DNA of 64,000 bases from JADKBO01 sp965230345 (GCA_965230345.1 CBDDKR010000002.1:3131464-3195463); one strand, 5' to 3'. Positions 17,503 through 27,748 are shown, numbered from the stretch's first letter. The notes: a model not told the origin generated them from the sequence alone. Numbers and translations are program-made.

Positions 17503-18501
17503 ATGGAAAAAATAATAACACTTGACGAGTTTATTATAAAAAACCAAAAGAGCTATAAGGGGTCAACTGGACAACTTACTCGCTTACTTAGGGATATAGG
17601 AATAGCGGCAAAAATTGTAAATCGTGTTGTAAATAAGGCTGGCTTGGTTAATATTCTAGGTGTTGCTGGACAAGAAAATTCTTCCGGGGAAGATGTTCAA
17701 AAATTGGATATTTTCGCAAACGAAAGAATGATTGAATGTTTGGCCAATGGAGGTGAGGTATGTGGAATAGCATCTGAAGAATTAGATGATTTTATTCAAG
17801 TGCCTAGAGTGGAAGGAAAGAATCCTGAGTATGTAATAGTTATGGATCCACTAGATGGATCTTCCAACATTAACGTTAATGTGTCCGTAGGAACTATATT
17901 TGGAATTTACAAAAGAATATCTGATCCAAGTGGTCCGTGTACGATGGAAGACTTTTTGCAGAAAGGTGAGAATATGGTGGCTGCGGGTTATGTTCTTTAC
18001 GGTACATCTACGATATTAACTTATACTACTGGTAATGGAGTAAATGGTTTCACCTTGGATCCAAGTATCGGGGAGTTCTGTTTGAGTCATCCAAATATGA
18101 CCATGCCTAAAACTGGAAATTACTATTCGGTAAACCAAGGTTACTATTTGAAGTTTGACCTAGAAATGAGACGATACATTGATCATTGTTCTGATATGAA
18201 CTTAAGATTGAGGTACATAGGTAGTATGGTATCAGATATACATAGAATTATGTTTCAGGGTGGGATATTTTTGTATCCTAATACCAGAAAGTACCCTCAA
18301 GGAAAATTACGATTACTTTACGAATGTTATCCAATGTCTATGATCGTAGAGCAAGCAGGTGGTGTATCAATAACTTGTAATTTGGATAGAGTACTGGATT
18401 GTGAAATTAAAGAATTACACCAACGATCTACTATTGTTATGGGATCGAAAGATATGGTGGAAGAAATGAAAAATTTTGTTGCTAAATATAGCGCACCTTA
18501 A
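17503..18501 (+). CDS. fbp: Fructose-1,6-bisphosphatase, class I
   Basis: Gluconeogenic enzyme that removes the C1 phosphate of fructose 1,6-bisphosphate. From ATG 17503 (MEKIITLDEF) the protein has 332 residues, the usual class I length. The frame could extend upstream to an ATG at 17434, but those residues do not match the family and lie across a promoter box. Metal and substrate motifs are MDPLDGSSNI (catalytic Asp residues), CGIASEE, and the C-terminal LYECYPMSMIVEQAGG. serA follows after 9 bases, so carbon flow from gluconeogenesis and serine synthesis may be co-expressed. Confidence 0.95.
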   Translation: MEKIITLDEFIIKNQKSYKGSTGQLTRLLRDIGIAAKIVNRVVNKAGLVNILGVAGQENSSGEDVQKLDIFANERMIECLANGGEVCGIASEELDDFIQVPRVEGKNPEYVIVMDPLDGSSNINVNVSVGTIFGIYKRISDPSGPCTMEDFLQKGENMVAAGYVLYGTSTILTYTTGNGVNGFTLDPSIGEFCLSHPNMTMPKTGNYYSVNQGYYLKFDLEMRRYIDHCSDMNLRLRYIGSMVSDIHRIMFQGGIFLYPNTRKYPQGKLRLLYECYPMSMIVEQAGGVSITCNLDRVLDCEIKELHQRSTIVMGSKDMVEEMKNFVAKYSAP

Positions 18502-18510
18502 AAGATTGTA

Positions 18511-19461
18511 ATGGTAAAGATATTAGTAAATGATGGCATTCATCCAACAGGACAAAGAATGTTGGAAGAGGCTGGTTATTATGTGGAAACTGAAAAAGTA
18601 GCTCAGGAAGAGTTATCAAAGGAGTTACCAAAATACGCGGCAATATGCGTAAGGAGTGCCACAAAGGTTAGAGAAGAATTAATAAATCAATGCCCGAACC
18701 TTAAAGTAATAGGTCGAGGTGGAGTAGGGCTTGATAACATCGATGTGGATTTTGCAAAATCAAAAAATATTGCAGTAGTCAATACACCTTCTGCTTCTTC
18801 AAGATCTGTTGCTGAATTAGTCTTTGGACATATGATGTGTTTGAGTCGATTCCTTCATGATGCTAATCGTCAGATGCCAAGTCAAGGAAATGAGAACTTT
18901 TCAAAATTGAAAAAATCTTATGCTAAGGGAAGTGAGTTAGAAGGTAAGACTCTGGGAGTAATAGGGATGGGGAGAATCGGTCAGGAAACGATGAAGATAG
19001 GTATAGGTTTGGGAATGAATATCGTGGCCTATGATCTAAACCCTAAAACAGTCAACTTTAAAGTTGGTTCTAAGCAATTTAGTGTGAATGCTGAAATAAA
19101 GAGTACTACATTAGAAGAAGTATTATCAACCTCTGATTTTATTTCATTGCATGTTCCTGCAGGATCACAACCATTAATATCAAAGAATGAATTTGACATT
19201 GTCAAAAAAGGGTGTATCCTAATCAATGCTGCTCGAGGTGGAGTTATCGATGAATCTGCCATGTTGGAGGCTCTTGATTCTGGAATATTAGCCGGTGTAG
19301 GGTTAGACGTTTTTGAGAATGAACCAAAACCAAGTGAATTGGTATTGTCGCATCCAAAGATTAGTCTATCACCACATATCGGTGCTTCGACAAATGAAGC
19401 TCAGGAAAAAATAGGAATTGAATTGGCCAATCAAATCATTGAGGTTTTAAATAAAGGATAG
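18511..19461 (+). CDS. serA: D-3-phosphoglycerate dehydrogenase, short form
   Basis: D-2-hydroxyacid dehydrogenase, predicted to oxidise 3-phosphoglycerate with NAD in serine synthesis. The 316-residue protein lacks the C-terminal ACT regulatory domain, as in other short forms. The nucleotide-binding loop GVIGMGRIGQE, the catalytic Arg in INAARGG, a Glu in VGLDVFENEP and the catalytic His in SPHIGAST are all present. It follows fbp by 9 bases. Other 2-hydroxyacid dehydrogenases share these motifs, but Bacteroidota short SerA proteins match well. Confidence 0.85.
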   Translation: MVKILVNDGIHPTGQRMLEEAGYYVETEKVAQEELSKELPKYAAICVRSATKVREELINQCPNLKVIGRGGVGLDNIDVDFAKSKNIAVVNTPSASSRSVAELVFGHMMCLSRFLHDANRQMPSQGNENFSKLKKSYAKGSELEGKTLGVIGMGRIGQETMKIGIGLGMNIVAYDLNPKTVNFKVGSKQFSVNAEIKSTTLEEVLSTSDFISLHVPAGSQPLISKNEFDIVKKGCILINAARGGVIDESAMLEALDSGILAGVGLDVFENEPKPSELVLSHPKISLSPHIGASTNEAQEKIGIELANQIIEVLNKG

Positions 19462-19524
19462 TTAACATTTAATGATGCTTGACAATACTAATTTTAGATT
19501 TTTTGTGAATTTCTTTAATTATAG

Positions 19525-19554
19525 TTGCATGCAAATAATAAAAATGTATCTTTG
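19525..19554 (+). promoter_or_regulatory. Promoter for tRNA-Arg
   Basis: TTG at 19525-19527, 19 bases, then TATCTTTG at 19547-19554: a textbook Bacteroidota promoter. The tRNA begins 20 bases after the -7 box. Confidence 0.75.
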
Positions 19555-19574
19555 CACTCTCAAAATTAATGAGC

Positions 19575-19648
19575 GGCTCCGTAGCTCAGCTGGATAGAGC
19601 AACTGACTTCTAATCAGTAGGTCTCAGGTTCGAATCCTGACGGAGTCA
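19575..19648 (+). tRNA. tRNA-Arg (anticodon TCT)
   Basis: A 74-base cloverleaf. Acceptor stem GGCTCCG pairs with CGGAGTC (one G-T pair). D-arm is GCTC...GAGC. Anticodon arm ACTGA-CTTCTAA-TCAGT carries anticodon TCT, reading AGA. The T-arm is TCAGG-TTCGAAT-CCTGA and the discriminator base is A. The 3' CCA is not encoded. A hairpin terminator follows directly. Confidence 0.97.
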
Positions 19649-19649
19649 C

Positions 19650-19671
19650 AAAGCGATCTTAGGATCGCTTT
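19650..19671 (+). terminator. Terminator after tRNA-Arg
   Basis: Stem AAAGCGATC / GATCGCTTT with a TTAG loop, followed by a run of T residues, directly after the tRNA. Confidence 0.85.
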
Positions 19672-19704
19672 TTTTTTACACAAATATTGAATTGCTTGCA
19701 ACAA

Positions 19705-19732
19705 AAAAGGATTGGGTTTTCCCAATCCTTTT
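19705..19732. terminator. Bidirectional terminator hairpin
   Basis: A 12-bp stem AAAAGGATTGGG / CCCAATCCTTTT with a TTTT loop lies downstream of the Bax-inhibitor-like gene on the minus strand. It can also block read-through from the tRNA side. Confidence 0.8.
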
Positions 19733-19768
19733 GTTTTAATATATTCAGTCTAATCTTTTTAAATAATA

Positions 19769-20500
19769 CTAATCATCATTCAATTTGGCAAGTAGTCTTA
19801 AAAACTCAATGTATAACCATACCAGTGTAACCAATAGCCCCATAGCAGCATACCATTCCATATAAGAAGGTGCATTTGCCTTTTCGCCTTTATCAAATGT
19901 GTCAAAATCAAGTAATAAATTTAGGGCAGCTATTCCAATTACAACTACACTGAATCCAATACCTAACAAACCACCTTCATGAATATAAGGTATGTTCATT
20001 CCAAACCAAGAAAAAATCCATGCCATTAAATACGTTATCATCACAGCTCCAGTTGCCATAACGATACCTGCTCTAAGCTTTTGTGTAACCTTAATGATTT
20101 CGAATTTATAAATGGCTAACATAATAAATAGGGTACTAATAGTTAGTAAAATTGCCGTTCCAACTATTCCATTATAAGCAGTTGCATAATATGCGCTTAT
20201 CGATCCAATTAATAAGCCTTCAAAAGCAGCATAAACCGGTGCTGCAATTGGAGAAGTATGTGGTTTGAAAGTACCTACAAGTACAGCTATTAATCCTCCT
20301 ACTAAGCCAACAATGGTAAGAAACATTGAAGGCATCATGTAGGATATTGATGATACTAGCAATAATATACCCAGTAATATAAAAGACTTATTTATTGCAC
20401 CGGAAACAGTCATTTTTTCATACTGTACAGCATCCAATGTTTCAATATTAAACGTATTTTCCTTAAATATTGGATTTTTGGGTTCGAGAAATTTTGACAT
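19769..20500 (-). CDS. Bax inhibitor-1/YccA family membrane protein
   Basis: A 243-residue integral membrane protein with about seven hydrophobic segments after a soluble N-terminus of about 40 residues. Family-like blocks are YAAFEGLLIGSISAYYA, the repeated helix-loop pattern, and the C-terminal WYAAMGLLVTLVWLYIEFLRLLAKL. This family has been linked to calcium leak and stress tolerance. The bacterial function is not firmly established. It stands alone between terminators and the rimO gene. Confidence 0.88.
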   Translation of the reverse strand: MSKFLEPKNPIFKENTFNIETLDAVQYEKMTVSGAINKSFILLGILLLVSSISYMMPSMFLTIVGLVGGLIAVLVGTFKPHTSPIAAPVYAAFEGLLIGSISAYYATAYNGIVGTAILLTISTLFIMLAIYKFEIIKVTQKLRAGIVMATGAVMITYLMAWIFSWFGMNIPYIHEGGLLGIGFSVVVIGIAALNLLLDFDTFDKGEKANAPSYMEWYAAMGLLVTLVWLYIEFLRLLAKLNDD

Positions 20501-20544
20501 AATAACGTGTTTTATTTATATAATGATTTCAAATATACATAATT

Positions 20545-21858
20545 CTATGATTCTACAATTTCACCAAAAAGGTCATATTCATTCGCATCAGTAATTTTAA
20601 CTTGAGCATAATCACCAATTCTAATGTAATTGTTATTGGCTTGAACGAGTACTTCATTATCAACTTCAGGACTATCAAATTCCGTACGCCCTACAAAGTG
20701 ATTAGATTCCTTTCTATCAAACAATACTTTGAATATCTTACCAACTTTGTCTTCGTTTTTAGCCAATGAGATTGATTGCTGAATCTCCATGATTCTATTT
20801 GATCGTTCAATTTTTTCTTCAGATGAAATGTCATCTTCCATTTCAAAGGCAGAAGTATCTTCCTCATGAGAATATTGGAAAACTCCAAGTCTCTCAAATT
20901 GCATTTCTTCTACAAAATCGCATAGTTCTTGAAACTCTTCCTCTGATTCTCCAGGAAACCCTACTAAAAAGGTAGTACGTATGGCAATATCTGGTACGAT
21001 CTCTCTTGCTGTATCAATCAATTGTTTTTGTTCTTGTCTAGTAATTTGTCTTCTCATTCGTTCCAATACAGAATCTGATGCGTGTTGTAAGGGAATATCT
21101 AAGTAGTTGCAAATCTTGGGTTGTTCCTTCATAACTTTGAAAATCTCAAGAGGAAACTTACTTGGATAAGTATAATGTAGTCTTATCCATTCGATGCCTT
21201 CAACTTCACATAAAGCTTCTAAGAGTTCGGCTAGTGCCCTTTTTTTGTAAAGGTCTAAACCATAATATGTGAGTTCTTGAGCAATTAGAATGAGTTCTTT
21301 TACTCCAATTCGAGCAAGGTTCTTTGCCTCATTAACTAAATCATGAATACTTCTAGATGTATGCTTTCCTCTCATCAAAGGAATTGCACAAAATGAACAA
21401 GTCCTATTACACCCTTCAGCAATTTTCATATAGGCAAAATGATTTGGGGTAGTAGTTTTACGTTCACCAACCAATTCGTGCTGATAATCAATATCAAATT
21501 TTGCTAATAATCCAGGTAGTTCCATTGTTCCAAAAAACGCATCCACTTCAGGAATATCCTCTTCCAATTGATCTTTATACCGTTGAGATAAACAACCAGT
21601 AACATAAAGTTTTTCAATGTTACCTTCTTGTTTTTCATTTGCATAATGCAAAATGGTATTAACAGATTCCTCTTTGGCCAAATCGATAAAACCACAGGTG
21701 TTGACTACAATAATGTTGGCATCATCCAGGGTAGAATCGTGTTCAACGTCCATTTTGTTAGCCTCTAGTTGTGTAATCAAATTCTCTGAATCAACTAGAT
21801 TTTTTGAACAGCCTAAAGTAATGACATTGACTTTGTCACTTTTTGATTTTGTCTTCAT
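20545..21858 (-). CDS. rimO: Ribosomal protein S12 methylthiotransferase
   Basis: Radical SAM enzyme that methylthiolates an Asp of ribosomal protein S12. The ATG at 21856-21858 (MKTKSKSDKV) is chosen; a longer in-frame start would overlap the end of mutS2 and add unrelated residues. The protein has 437 residues. An N-terminal UPF0004 domain (VITLGCSKNLVDSENL, NTCGFI, VTGCLSQR) supplies three Cys for the auxiliary cluster. The radical SAM motif CNRTCSFCAIP follows, with a C-terminal TRAM domain. It starts 11 bases after the mutS2 stop, so the two genes form an operon. Confidence 0.94.
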   Translation of the reverse strand: MKTKSKSDKVNVITLGCSKNLVDSENLITQLEANKMDVEHDSTLDDANIIVVNTCGFIDLAKEESVNTILHYANEKQEGNIEKLYVTGCLSQRYKDQLEEDIPEVDAFFGTMELPGLLAKFDIDYQHELVGERKTTTPNHFAYMKIAEGCNRTCSFCAIPLMRGKHTSRSIHDLVNEAKNLARIGVKELILIAQELTYYGLDLYKKRALAELLEALCEVEGIEWIRLHYTYPSKFPLEIFKVMKEQPKICNYLDIPLQHASDSVLERMRRQITRQEQKQLIDTAREIVPDIAIRTTFLVGFPGESEEEFQELCDFVEEMQFERLGVFQYSHEEDTSAFEMEDDISSEEKIERSNRIMEIQQSISLAKNEDKVGKIFKVLFDRKESNHFVGRTEFDSPEVDNEVLVQANNNYIRIGDYAQVKITDANEYDLFGEIVES

Positions 21859-21869
21859 ATTTCGATGTA

Positions 21870-24254
21870 TTAAAACGAAAATAATGTTACTCCATGGCCT
21901 CCAAATTCTTCTTCTGGATGCCAAATTTTATTTATTTCAGAGTAATCCCGTAATTTTTTATGAACGTGCTTTTTCATTATACCATTTCCTATTCCATGAA
22001 TAATCTTAAGTTCAAACACGTTATTCATTAATCCTCTTTCTATAAATTCTTCCAAAAACCACATAGCATCATCAACTTTATATCCACGAAGATCGAGTTC
22101 TCTCTCAATTTTTCCACCAATTCCAGAAACCATACTGGTATTAACACTCTTGGACTTTTTCATCGTAATAGGTTCTTTGGCTGGTAATAAATCTCTTTTG
22201 TCCACGAAGAACTTCAAAAATCCAACCTCTAATTCCACCTTATCCTTTTTGACAGAAAGGATTTTACCCACACTTTCGGAATTTCGCATTCGCACAAAAC
22301 TACCAATTGTTAAATCCTCATCTTTTATATTGGATGATTCAAAAACCTCTTGTTTCAATTCATTAATGGTATTGTTTAGGCTACTTTTCTCCTTTTTATA
22401 ATTTTGAATAGCAACTTCAGCTTTTTTGAGATTCTTTTCTTTCTTTAATTCCTTAATCAATTGTTGCAATTCCTTAGACTCCTTAGTTGTCTGTTGAAGA
22501 TGAGCTTCTTTCCTTTCTAATTTGATTTTCCTTCGTTGAAACTCAATTTCTTTTAATAAGTTGTCATACGTTTTAATAAGCTTATCTGCTCTTTCTTCCT
22601 TCTCTAAAAGAAGATTCATTTTATCTTGTAGCTCTTTCCGTTCAGTTTGAAGATCTACCAACATGTTTTCTATGGCGTTTTGATTTTTACCGGCTTTCTT
22701 TCTAGCATTTTGAAGCGCCCTTTCAGGCAAACCTGTCTTTCTAGCAATCTCAAATGCAAATGAACTACCAGGTCTGCCAACAATAAGTTGATAAGTTGGC
22801 TTAAGAGCCTTATTATCGAATTCCATCGATCCATTTAATAAGCCCTTCATCTTATAAGCATAATATTTTAGGTTGGAATAGTGGGTAGTTATAACGCCGA
22901 AAGCTTTTTTTAAGTTGACTTCATGCAAGATCGCTTCTGCAATTGCGCCACCAATTTTAGGATCTGTTCCTGACCCAAATTCATCAATCAATACCAAAGA
23001 ATGCCTATCAACATGATCCAATATGTTTTTCATATTATGCAGATGTGAACTATAGGTACTCAAATCATCTTCGAGGGACTGTTGATCACCTATATCTACA
23101 AATATGCTCTTGAAAATACCGAATTTAGAACGAGGGTCCGCTGTCGGCATAATACCTGATTGTAACATGAGTTGTAATAATCCTACAGTTTTCATGGTTA
23201 CAGATTTACCACCAGCATTGGGTCCACTCAGAATTAGTATTCGATTGTTTTTCAATAAAACGAGATCAAAATGTACTATTTCTTCCTTCTGATCCAATAG
23301 CTTTTGATAAAGAATTGGATTTTTTGCATCAACGAGGTTCAGCTTTGCACTTGAAACAATTTCTGGCTTTGCTGCTTCAACTTTAATAGCATATTTAGCT
23401 TTAGCACGAATAACATCTATTCGAACAAATTGATTTGATACAAGTTTTAAATCATGTCGGAATGGTCGAATTGTATTACAAAGATCTTTGAGAATTTTGT
23501 AAATTTCTACTCTCTTCTCTGTGTGAAGATTGTGTATGTCATTGTTTAATGAAATAATGGATTCTGGCTCAATATAACTCATCTTACCCGTACTGGATTC
23601 ATCATGAATTATTCCACCAATTTTTCTTTTGTGTTCAGAACCAACGGTGATAACACGACGCCCGTTTCGTACACTTTCTTGACTTTCAGATAAAAATCCA
23701 AGTTTGCCATATTTCTGCAATTCTATTTTAAATGCCTTATTTGCTTCACGTTCCTTTTGGATAATGGCCTTACTAATTTTTAATAGAGTAGGAGAGGCAT
23801 CTGGTCTTAATTCACCATTGTCATGAAATACTTTGGCAATTTCAATGGATAACTGTGGATCAATATAGATTGACTGACATATAGTATAAAGATTAGGATA
23901 TTTTTTCTGTCTTGTAAAATCCTTAAAGTAAATGTATATATCGTGTGCTAGCGCTGCGGTTCTTCTAATCTTTTGAATTGCTTCAATTTCTAGAACGTAG
24001 TTCTCCTTGGATAGTAGATAGATTTCTTGTTCTAAGTTTTCGTAATTGCTGAATGGTAGAGACTCTCCATTAGCAATCGAACTCATGAAATCTTGTATTT
24101 CGTTCAGCCTTAACTCTATAACATCCTTATCTGTATAGAACTCTGGACTTTTAATAGACGATTTTCCATCTGATCCCATGCATTCATCAGCAATAGAACC
24201 AATGACTTTATCAAATTCTAATTTTTCAAATATGTCATCAGGGAAATGTTTCAT
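21870..24254 (-). CDS. mutS2: MutS2 family ATPase/endonuclease
   Basis: A 794-residue protein of the MutS2 family, implicated in suppressing recombination or in rescuing collided ribosomes in other bacteria. The core and lever region (about 1-320) leads to the ATPase. Walker A is GPNAGGKSVTMKT, Walker B LVLIDEFGSGTDP, with a signature STYSSHL between. A long coiled coil (about 520-640) follows, then a KOW-like segment and a C-terminal Smr domain with LDLRGYKVDDA and HGIGNGI, the nuclease motifs. It lacks the MutS mismatch-recognition domain. First gene of the mutS2-rimO operon. Confidence 0.94.
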   Translation of the reverse strand: MKHFPDDIFEKLEFDKVIGSIADECMGSDGKSSIKSPEFYTDKDVIELRLNEIQDFMSSIANGESLPFSNYENLEQEIYLLSKENYVLEIEAIQKIRRTAALAHDIYIYFKDFTRQKKYPNLYTICQSIYIDPQLSIEIAKVFHDNGELRPDASPTLLKISKAIIQKEREANKAFKIELQKYGKLGFLSESQESVRNGRRVITVGSEHKRKIGGIIHDESSTGKMSYIEPESIISLNNDIHNLHTEKRVEIYKILKDLCNTIRPFRHDLKLVSNQFVRIDVIRAKAKYAIKVEAAKPEIVSSAKLNLVDAKNPILYQKLLDQKEEIVHFDLVLLKNNRILILSGPNAGGKSVTMKTVGLLQLMLQSGIMPTADPRSKFGIFKSIFVDIGDQQSLEDDLSTYSSHLHNMKNILDHVDRHSLVLIDEFGSGTDPKIGGAIAEAILHEVNLKKAFGVITTHYSNLKYYAYKMKGLLNGSMEFDNKALKPTYQLIVGRPGSSFAFEIARKTGLPERALQNARKKAGKNQNAIENMLVDLQTERKELQDKMNLLLEKEERADKLIKTYDNLLKEIEFQRRKIKLERKEAHLQQTTKESKELQQLIKELKKEKNLKKAEVAIQNYKKEKSSLNNTINELKQEVFESSNIKDEDLTIGSFVRMRNSESVGKILSVKKDKVELEVGFLKFFVDKRDLLPAKEPITMKKSKSVNTSMVSGIGGKIERELDLRGYKVDDAMWFLEEFIERGLMNNVFELKIIHGIGNGIMKKHVHKKLRDYSEINKIWHPEEEFGGHGVTLFSF

Positions 24255-24291
24255 TTCCTATTTGTATTATTAATTGTTCAATCTAATTTTG

Positions 24292-24299
24292 CAAAGGTA
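24292..24299 (-). promoter_or_regulatory. -7 promoter box for mutS2-rimO
   Basis: On the minus strand TACCTTTG matches TAnnTTTG and lies 37 bases upstream of the mutS2 ATG. No well-placed -33 TTG was found. Confidence 0.45.
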
Positions 24300-24421
24300 C
24301 AATAATCAATCTTGCTCTAGAAGTGTTTTAATGCTATAAAAGGGCTAAATCTTCACTCTATACTATAAGAAGAGTCTTAGCAGTAATCTAAGAAAATTAA
24401 ATATGTTTTGAGCAGAGATAT

Positions 24422-27400
24422 TTATCTAAGTAGAGTAACATCACGAGTTACTATTTGGTTTTGACCGAACTCGTCGGTATACTTTAAAACCAATACGTAT
24501 ACACCAGGACCAACTTCTACATTATTACTTTTTCCATTCCATAGAACGGTGTTCGTTAAAGTAAAATTGGAATTCTGAGTCATTATATTACCCCAACGAT
24601 CGAAAATCATCATTTGATCAATTTGTAGAAGATCATCATTAGTAAATACAATAAATTCATCATTAAATCCATCTCCATTAGGCGAGAATGCATTAGGAAT
24701 ATGAAGTCTAGAATTGGCTCTTACGTTGACCATGAATTCTTCTTCAATCTTACAATCGTTATAGTATATAATAATATTATGAAGGTAATCTCCAGGTTCT
24801 AAGTTACTTAGATTTACTTCATTACAATCTAATCCAACGCAAAATTTCTCATCATTAACATACCAAACAATTGAATCAATTATAACATTCTCTCCACCCA
24901 TGCTATACTCCAGTATTACCTTCATGACTTGATTCTCATAAATATTAGGCTCTCCACTGACACTATGATTAATTATTGGTGCAGGATTAATTTCGACCGT
25001 CTTTATTACTTCACAAGAATTACCATCAATTAGTTGTATGGTATGTTCACCAACAGCAACATCATTTATTTGATCACTAACAATATCCCCATCCATCAAA
25101 TATTGAAAGTTTCCGTCGCCTCCAGTTGCATTGATACTAATGGATCCAAATATTTCATCTATACAACTAGGATCATAGCTATTGATGTTTAATTCAGGTT
25201 GTTCAAATAAGGTTATACTGGTAGAATCAATATAGATACATCCATCTTTTTCAACCTCCAGTATTATCTTATGAATTCCAGATTTTGCCTCTTGAGGATT
25301 AAAGACACCATTTTGATCTACGAAAGGACTTATCCAGTTGAAGGTAGCGTTAGAAGCATTACCATTAATACTTGTGTAAATATTAACGGATTCCGACCAA
25401 AATTCTTCACAAATCAAATCTTCCTCTGGAGATATATCAACGGTTAAATCCCCACAATCCAATGTCGTACAAGAAGCTGGGCTTAATGGCAAACTGCAAG
25501 CACAATTGCTAATCATCTCAACTTCAATACTGGCTTGAGTATTAATGGGCAAATCATTTATAGTGAATTCTGTTTGACTTCCAATATTGAATTCTTGTCC
25601 ATCATAATGAACAATATAGGTATCTGCACACGATTCAGGATTCCAACTAAATGAAATCGAATTTGCTGTTGTTTCGCATTCAATTTCTAAAGGTATTACA
25701 TCTATATAGGTTGTTACTCCTTTACGAATGGTATCTGTACACATACCATTTGCAATAATAAACTCTATTTCATAATAAGTATTAGGATTTTTTAACTCAA
25801 CTTCTATAGGTCCATTGGAATTTAAATCTCCATTTAGTAATAATGCTCCATTTGGAAGATTCCATTCATAAGTAAAATCCGAATTAATCGGATGAATTCC
25901 TTCAAGTCTTAACAGGGTGTCCTTACAGTAGATCATGGGGAGGTCAAAGTCTGCCAATGGTGTAGAAATGATTTGTATAGGAAAATTCAAACTAGAAAAT
26001 CCACTACAAAAGTTTTCCACACTAACTTCAATTGTGCCACCATTAGTACCAGAAAAATCAACTTCAATTGACTCACTATTTGCATCACCACTGATGATCG
26101 TAGCACCACTTGGAATTGTCCAATTGATCTCTTTAATGGCTTGATCACTTTGAACTTTGTACGATCCAATATTGTCAATATCACAAATATTCAATGTCCA
26201 ATCCAAAGCCGTTATTTCAGGCTTATTATCATTGGGATCAATAACTTTAGGCGGAATATTAAATACGCAAGTATCCAATCCATTAATTACAGATATCTCT
26301 ACACTATAAGAATCGAGTTTGTCAATTATGATATCTGAATCATTCATATCATTATCAACTAAAGGTCCATTACTATCGCTCCACAAATATTTTATTTCAT
26401 AACTACTAGGAATGTTAGAAATTGTAGATACAAATCCAATTTCCAAACCACTGCTATCGCAATCTACTACTTCAATGTCACCTTCCAATTCTAGTATGGT
26501 CACGGTCAATGATATAAGACTATCACATCCTTGATATGAGAGTCCTTCTAGCGTAATGAATGAGTCCTGAATCGAATGATCTATGTTAATGCCATTATAG
26601 TCGATAGAACCGCAGCCTATCAAAGAAATATTTTCTCGTGGAGAAGGATCAATAACATCAACATGCAACGTCTGATTATATGAACAGTTATTGGCTTGAA
26701 CGACTTGATGTACAATATCTCCTCCAGGAAGATTTATTACAGGTCCTAACCAACCGATAACACCATCTCCATTAGGATCCTGATCTAAAGGGCCTAGATA
26801 AGGAAATTCATTAAAACAAATGGCAACAGTATCAAAAACTTCATCTTCTTGTGACTGTACTACTACTTTAGACACAAGTGTATCCGTTTGATCACAGCCA
26901 TTAGACCCGTAAAAGCTAATTTCATATTCACCTGGGGTATCAAAATTCCATGAGGTTTGAAATCCTAAATCGGCGAAAGTATCACCAACTGTAGTAAGAG
27001 CAGGTGAAATTTTCCAAAAATACTCAATATTCAATCGATCACTATCGGGGAATAATTCAATATTGTTTTGACCAACACATATAGTATCAAAACGTACATC
27101 GTTCTTTGATAGAATTTCAGTTGGATCTTCTAGTTCAAAAGGTTGCTCACCTTTTAATACATTTACTCTATAATCACAAATTGTGCCTCCGTAACCATCA
27201 ATGAAAAAATAGTACACCTCTCCAGGAACAAAAGTAGTTCCTCCGATTGTGAAAGGTAAGATGTTAGGATTGTCAATACAGTCCACTCTAAGTGAATCAG
27301 GTATCCTTCCGTTATCATCCAAATGACATCCACTTATTATTCCAGCTTGTAATCCTTGATCAGCTCCATTGTTATTTCCTGAAGTTGGATCACAATTGAA

Positions 27401-27721
27401 AGGTACAATTTCCAGTTCTATTTCTGTCGAACCAGCTACAAAGGCAAACCAAGACATATTATCTGGAGTACCAGAACCGGTCATGGTCATTGGATCCCAA
27501 CAAAGTAAAGCAGGGTGAGGATGAAATTGTAATGTAGGGTGTCCGGAAGTAATTAGGGTATCTGGCATTCTAGCCGTAAAACCATCCAAGCAGTCAATGT
27601 CACATAATATTGGCGCAGTACTACATGTACTACTTGCCTGCAACTGATCACATGGCATTGAGTTTTGGCCAAACAAGTCAGTAAATATCAAGCTAAGGAC
27701 TACAAGGAGTCTAATTTTCAT
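24422..27721 (-). CDS. Large secreted protein with gliding-motility-associated C-terminal domain
   Basis: A 1099-residue surface or secreted protein. The signal peptide ends near residue 18 (DLFG/QNS). The N-terminal part resembles the Cys-containing beta-sandwich of Bacteroidota adhesins (WFAFVAG, YYFFIDGYGG). PKD/Ig-like and one fibronectin-III-like region follow. There is an SprB-type repeat (GSISINATGGDGNFQYLMDG). The end is a classic type B sorting domain: NAFSPNGDGFNDEF, MIFDRWGN, WNGK, GPGVYVLVLKY, VTRDVTLLR. It is probably exported by the type IX system and may remain on the surface. The ligand is unknown. Confidence 0.88.
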   Translation of the reverse strand: MKIRLLVVLSLIFTDLFGQNSMPCDQLQASSTCSTAPILCDIDCLDGFTARMPDTLITSGHPTLQFHPHPALLCWDPMTMTGSGTPDNMSWFAFVAGSTEIELEIVPFNCDPTSGNNNGADQGLQAGIISGCHLDDNGRIPDSLRVDCIDNPNILPFTIGGTTFVPGEVYYFFIDGYGGTICDYRVNVLKGEQPFELEDPTEILSKNDVRFDTICVGQNNIELFPDSDRLNIEYFWKISPALTTVGDTFADLGFQTSWNFDTPGEYEISFYGSNGCDQTDTLVSKVVVQSQEDEVFDTVAICFNEFPYLGPLDQDPNGDGVIGWLGPVINLPGGDIVHQVVQANNCSYNQTLHVDVIDPSPRENISLIGCGSIDYNGINIDHSIQDSFITLEGLSYQGCDSLISLTVTILELEGDIEVVDCDSSGLEIGFVSTISNIPSSYEIKYLWSDSNGPLVDNDMNDSDIIIDKLDSYSVEISVINGLDTCVFNIPPKVIDPNDNKPEITALDWTLNICDIDNIGSYKVQSDQAIKEINWTIPSGATIISGDANSESIEVDFSGTNGGTIEVSVENFCSGFSSLNFPIQIISTPLADFDLPMIYCKDTLLRLEGIHPINSDFTYEWNLPNGALLLNGDLNSNGPIEVELKNPNTYYEIEFIIANGMCTDTIRKGVTTYIDVIPLEIECETTANSISFSWNPESCADTYIVHYDGQEFNIGSQTEFTINDLPINTQASIEVEMISNCACSLPLSPASCTTLDCGDLTVDISPEEDLICEEFWSESVNIYTSINGNASNATFNWISPFVDQNGVFNPQEAKSGIHKIILEVEKDGCIYIDSTSITLFEQPELNINSYDPSCIDEIFGSISINATGGDGNFQYLMDGDIVSDQINDVAVGEHTIQLIDGNSCEVIKTVEINPAPIINHSVSGEPNIYENQVMKVILEYSMGGENVIIDSIVWYVNDEKFCVGLDCNEVNLSNLEPGDYLHNIIIYYNDCKIEEEFMVNVRANSRLHIPNAFSPNGDGFNDEFIVFTNDDLLQIDQMMIFDRWGNIMTQNSNFTLTNTVLWNGKSNNVEVGPGVYVLVLKYTDEFGQNQIVTRDVTLLR

Positions 27722-27740
27722 GGAATAGATTTTGAAAATG

Positions 27741-27748
27741 CAAAACTA
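27741..27748 (-). promoter_or_regulatory. Putative -7 box for the large secreted protein
   Basis: On the minus strand TAGTTTTG fits TAnnTTTG and lies 19 bases upstream of the ATG of the 1099-residue protein. No clear -33 partner was seen. Confidence 0.35.

Noticed and set aside
21859..21924. Upstream in-frame ATG extending rimO by 22 residues
   Set aside because: It would overlap the end of mutS2 by over 50 bases, and the extra residues are unlike the RimO N-terminus.
24340..24420. Imperfect hairpin downstream of the large secreted protein
   Set aside because: The pairing is weak and interrupted and has no clear T tract, so it is not reported as a terminator.
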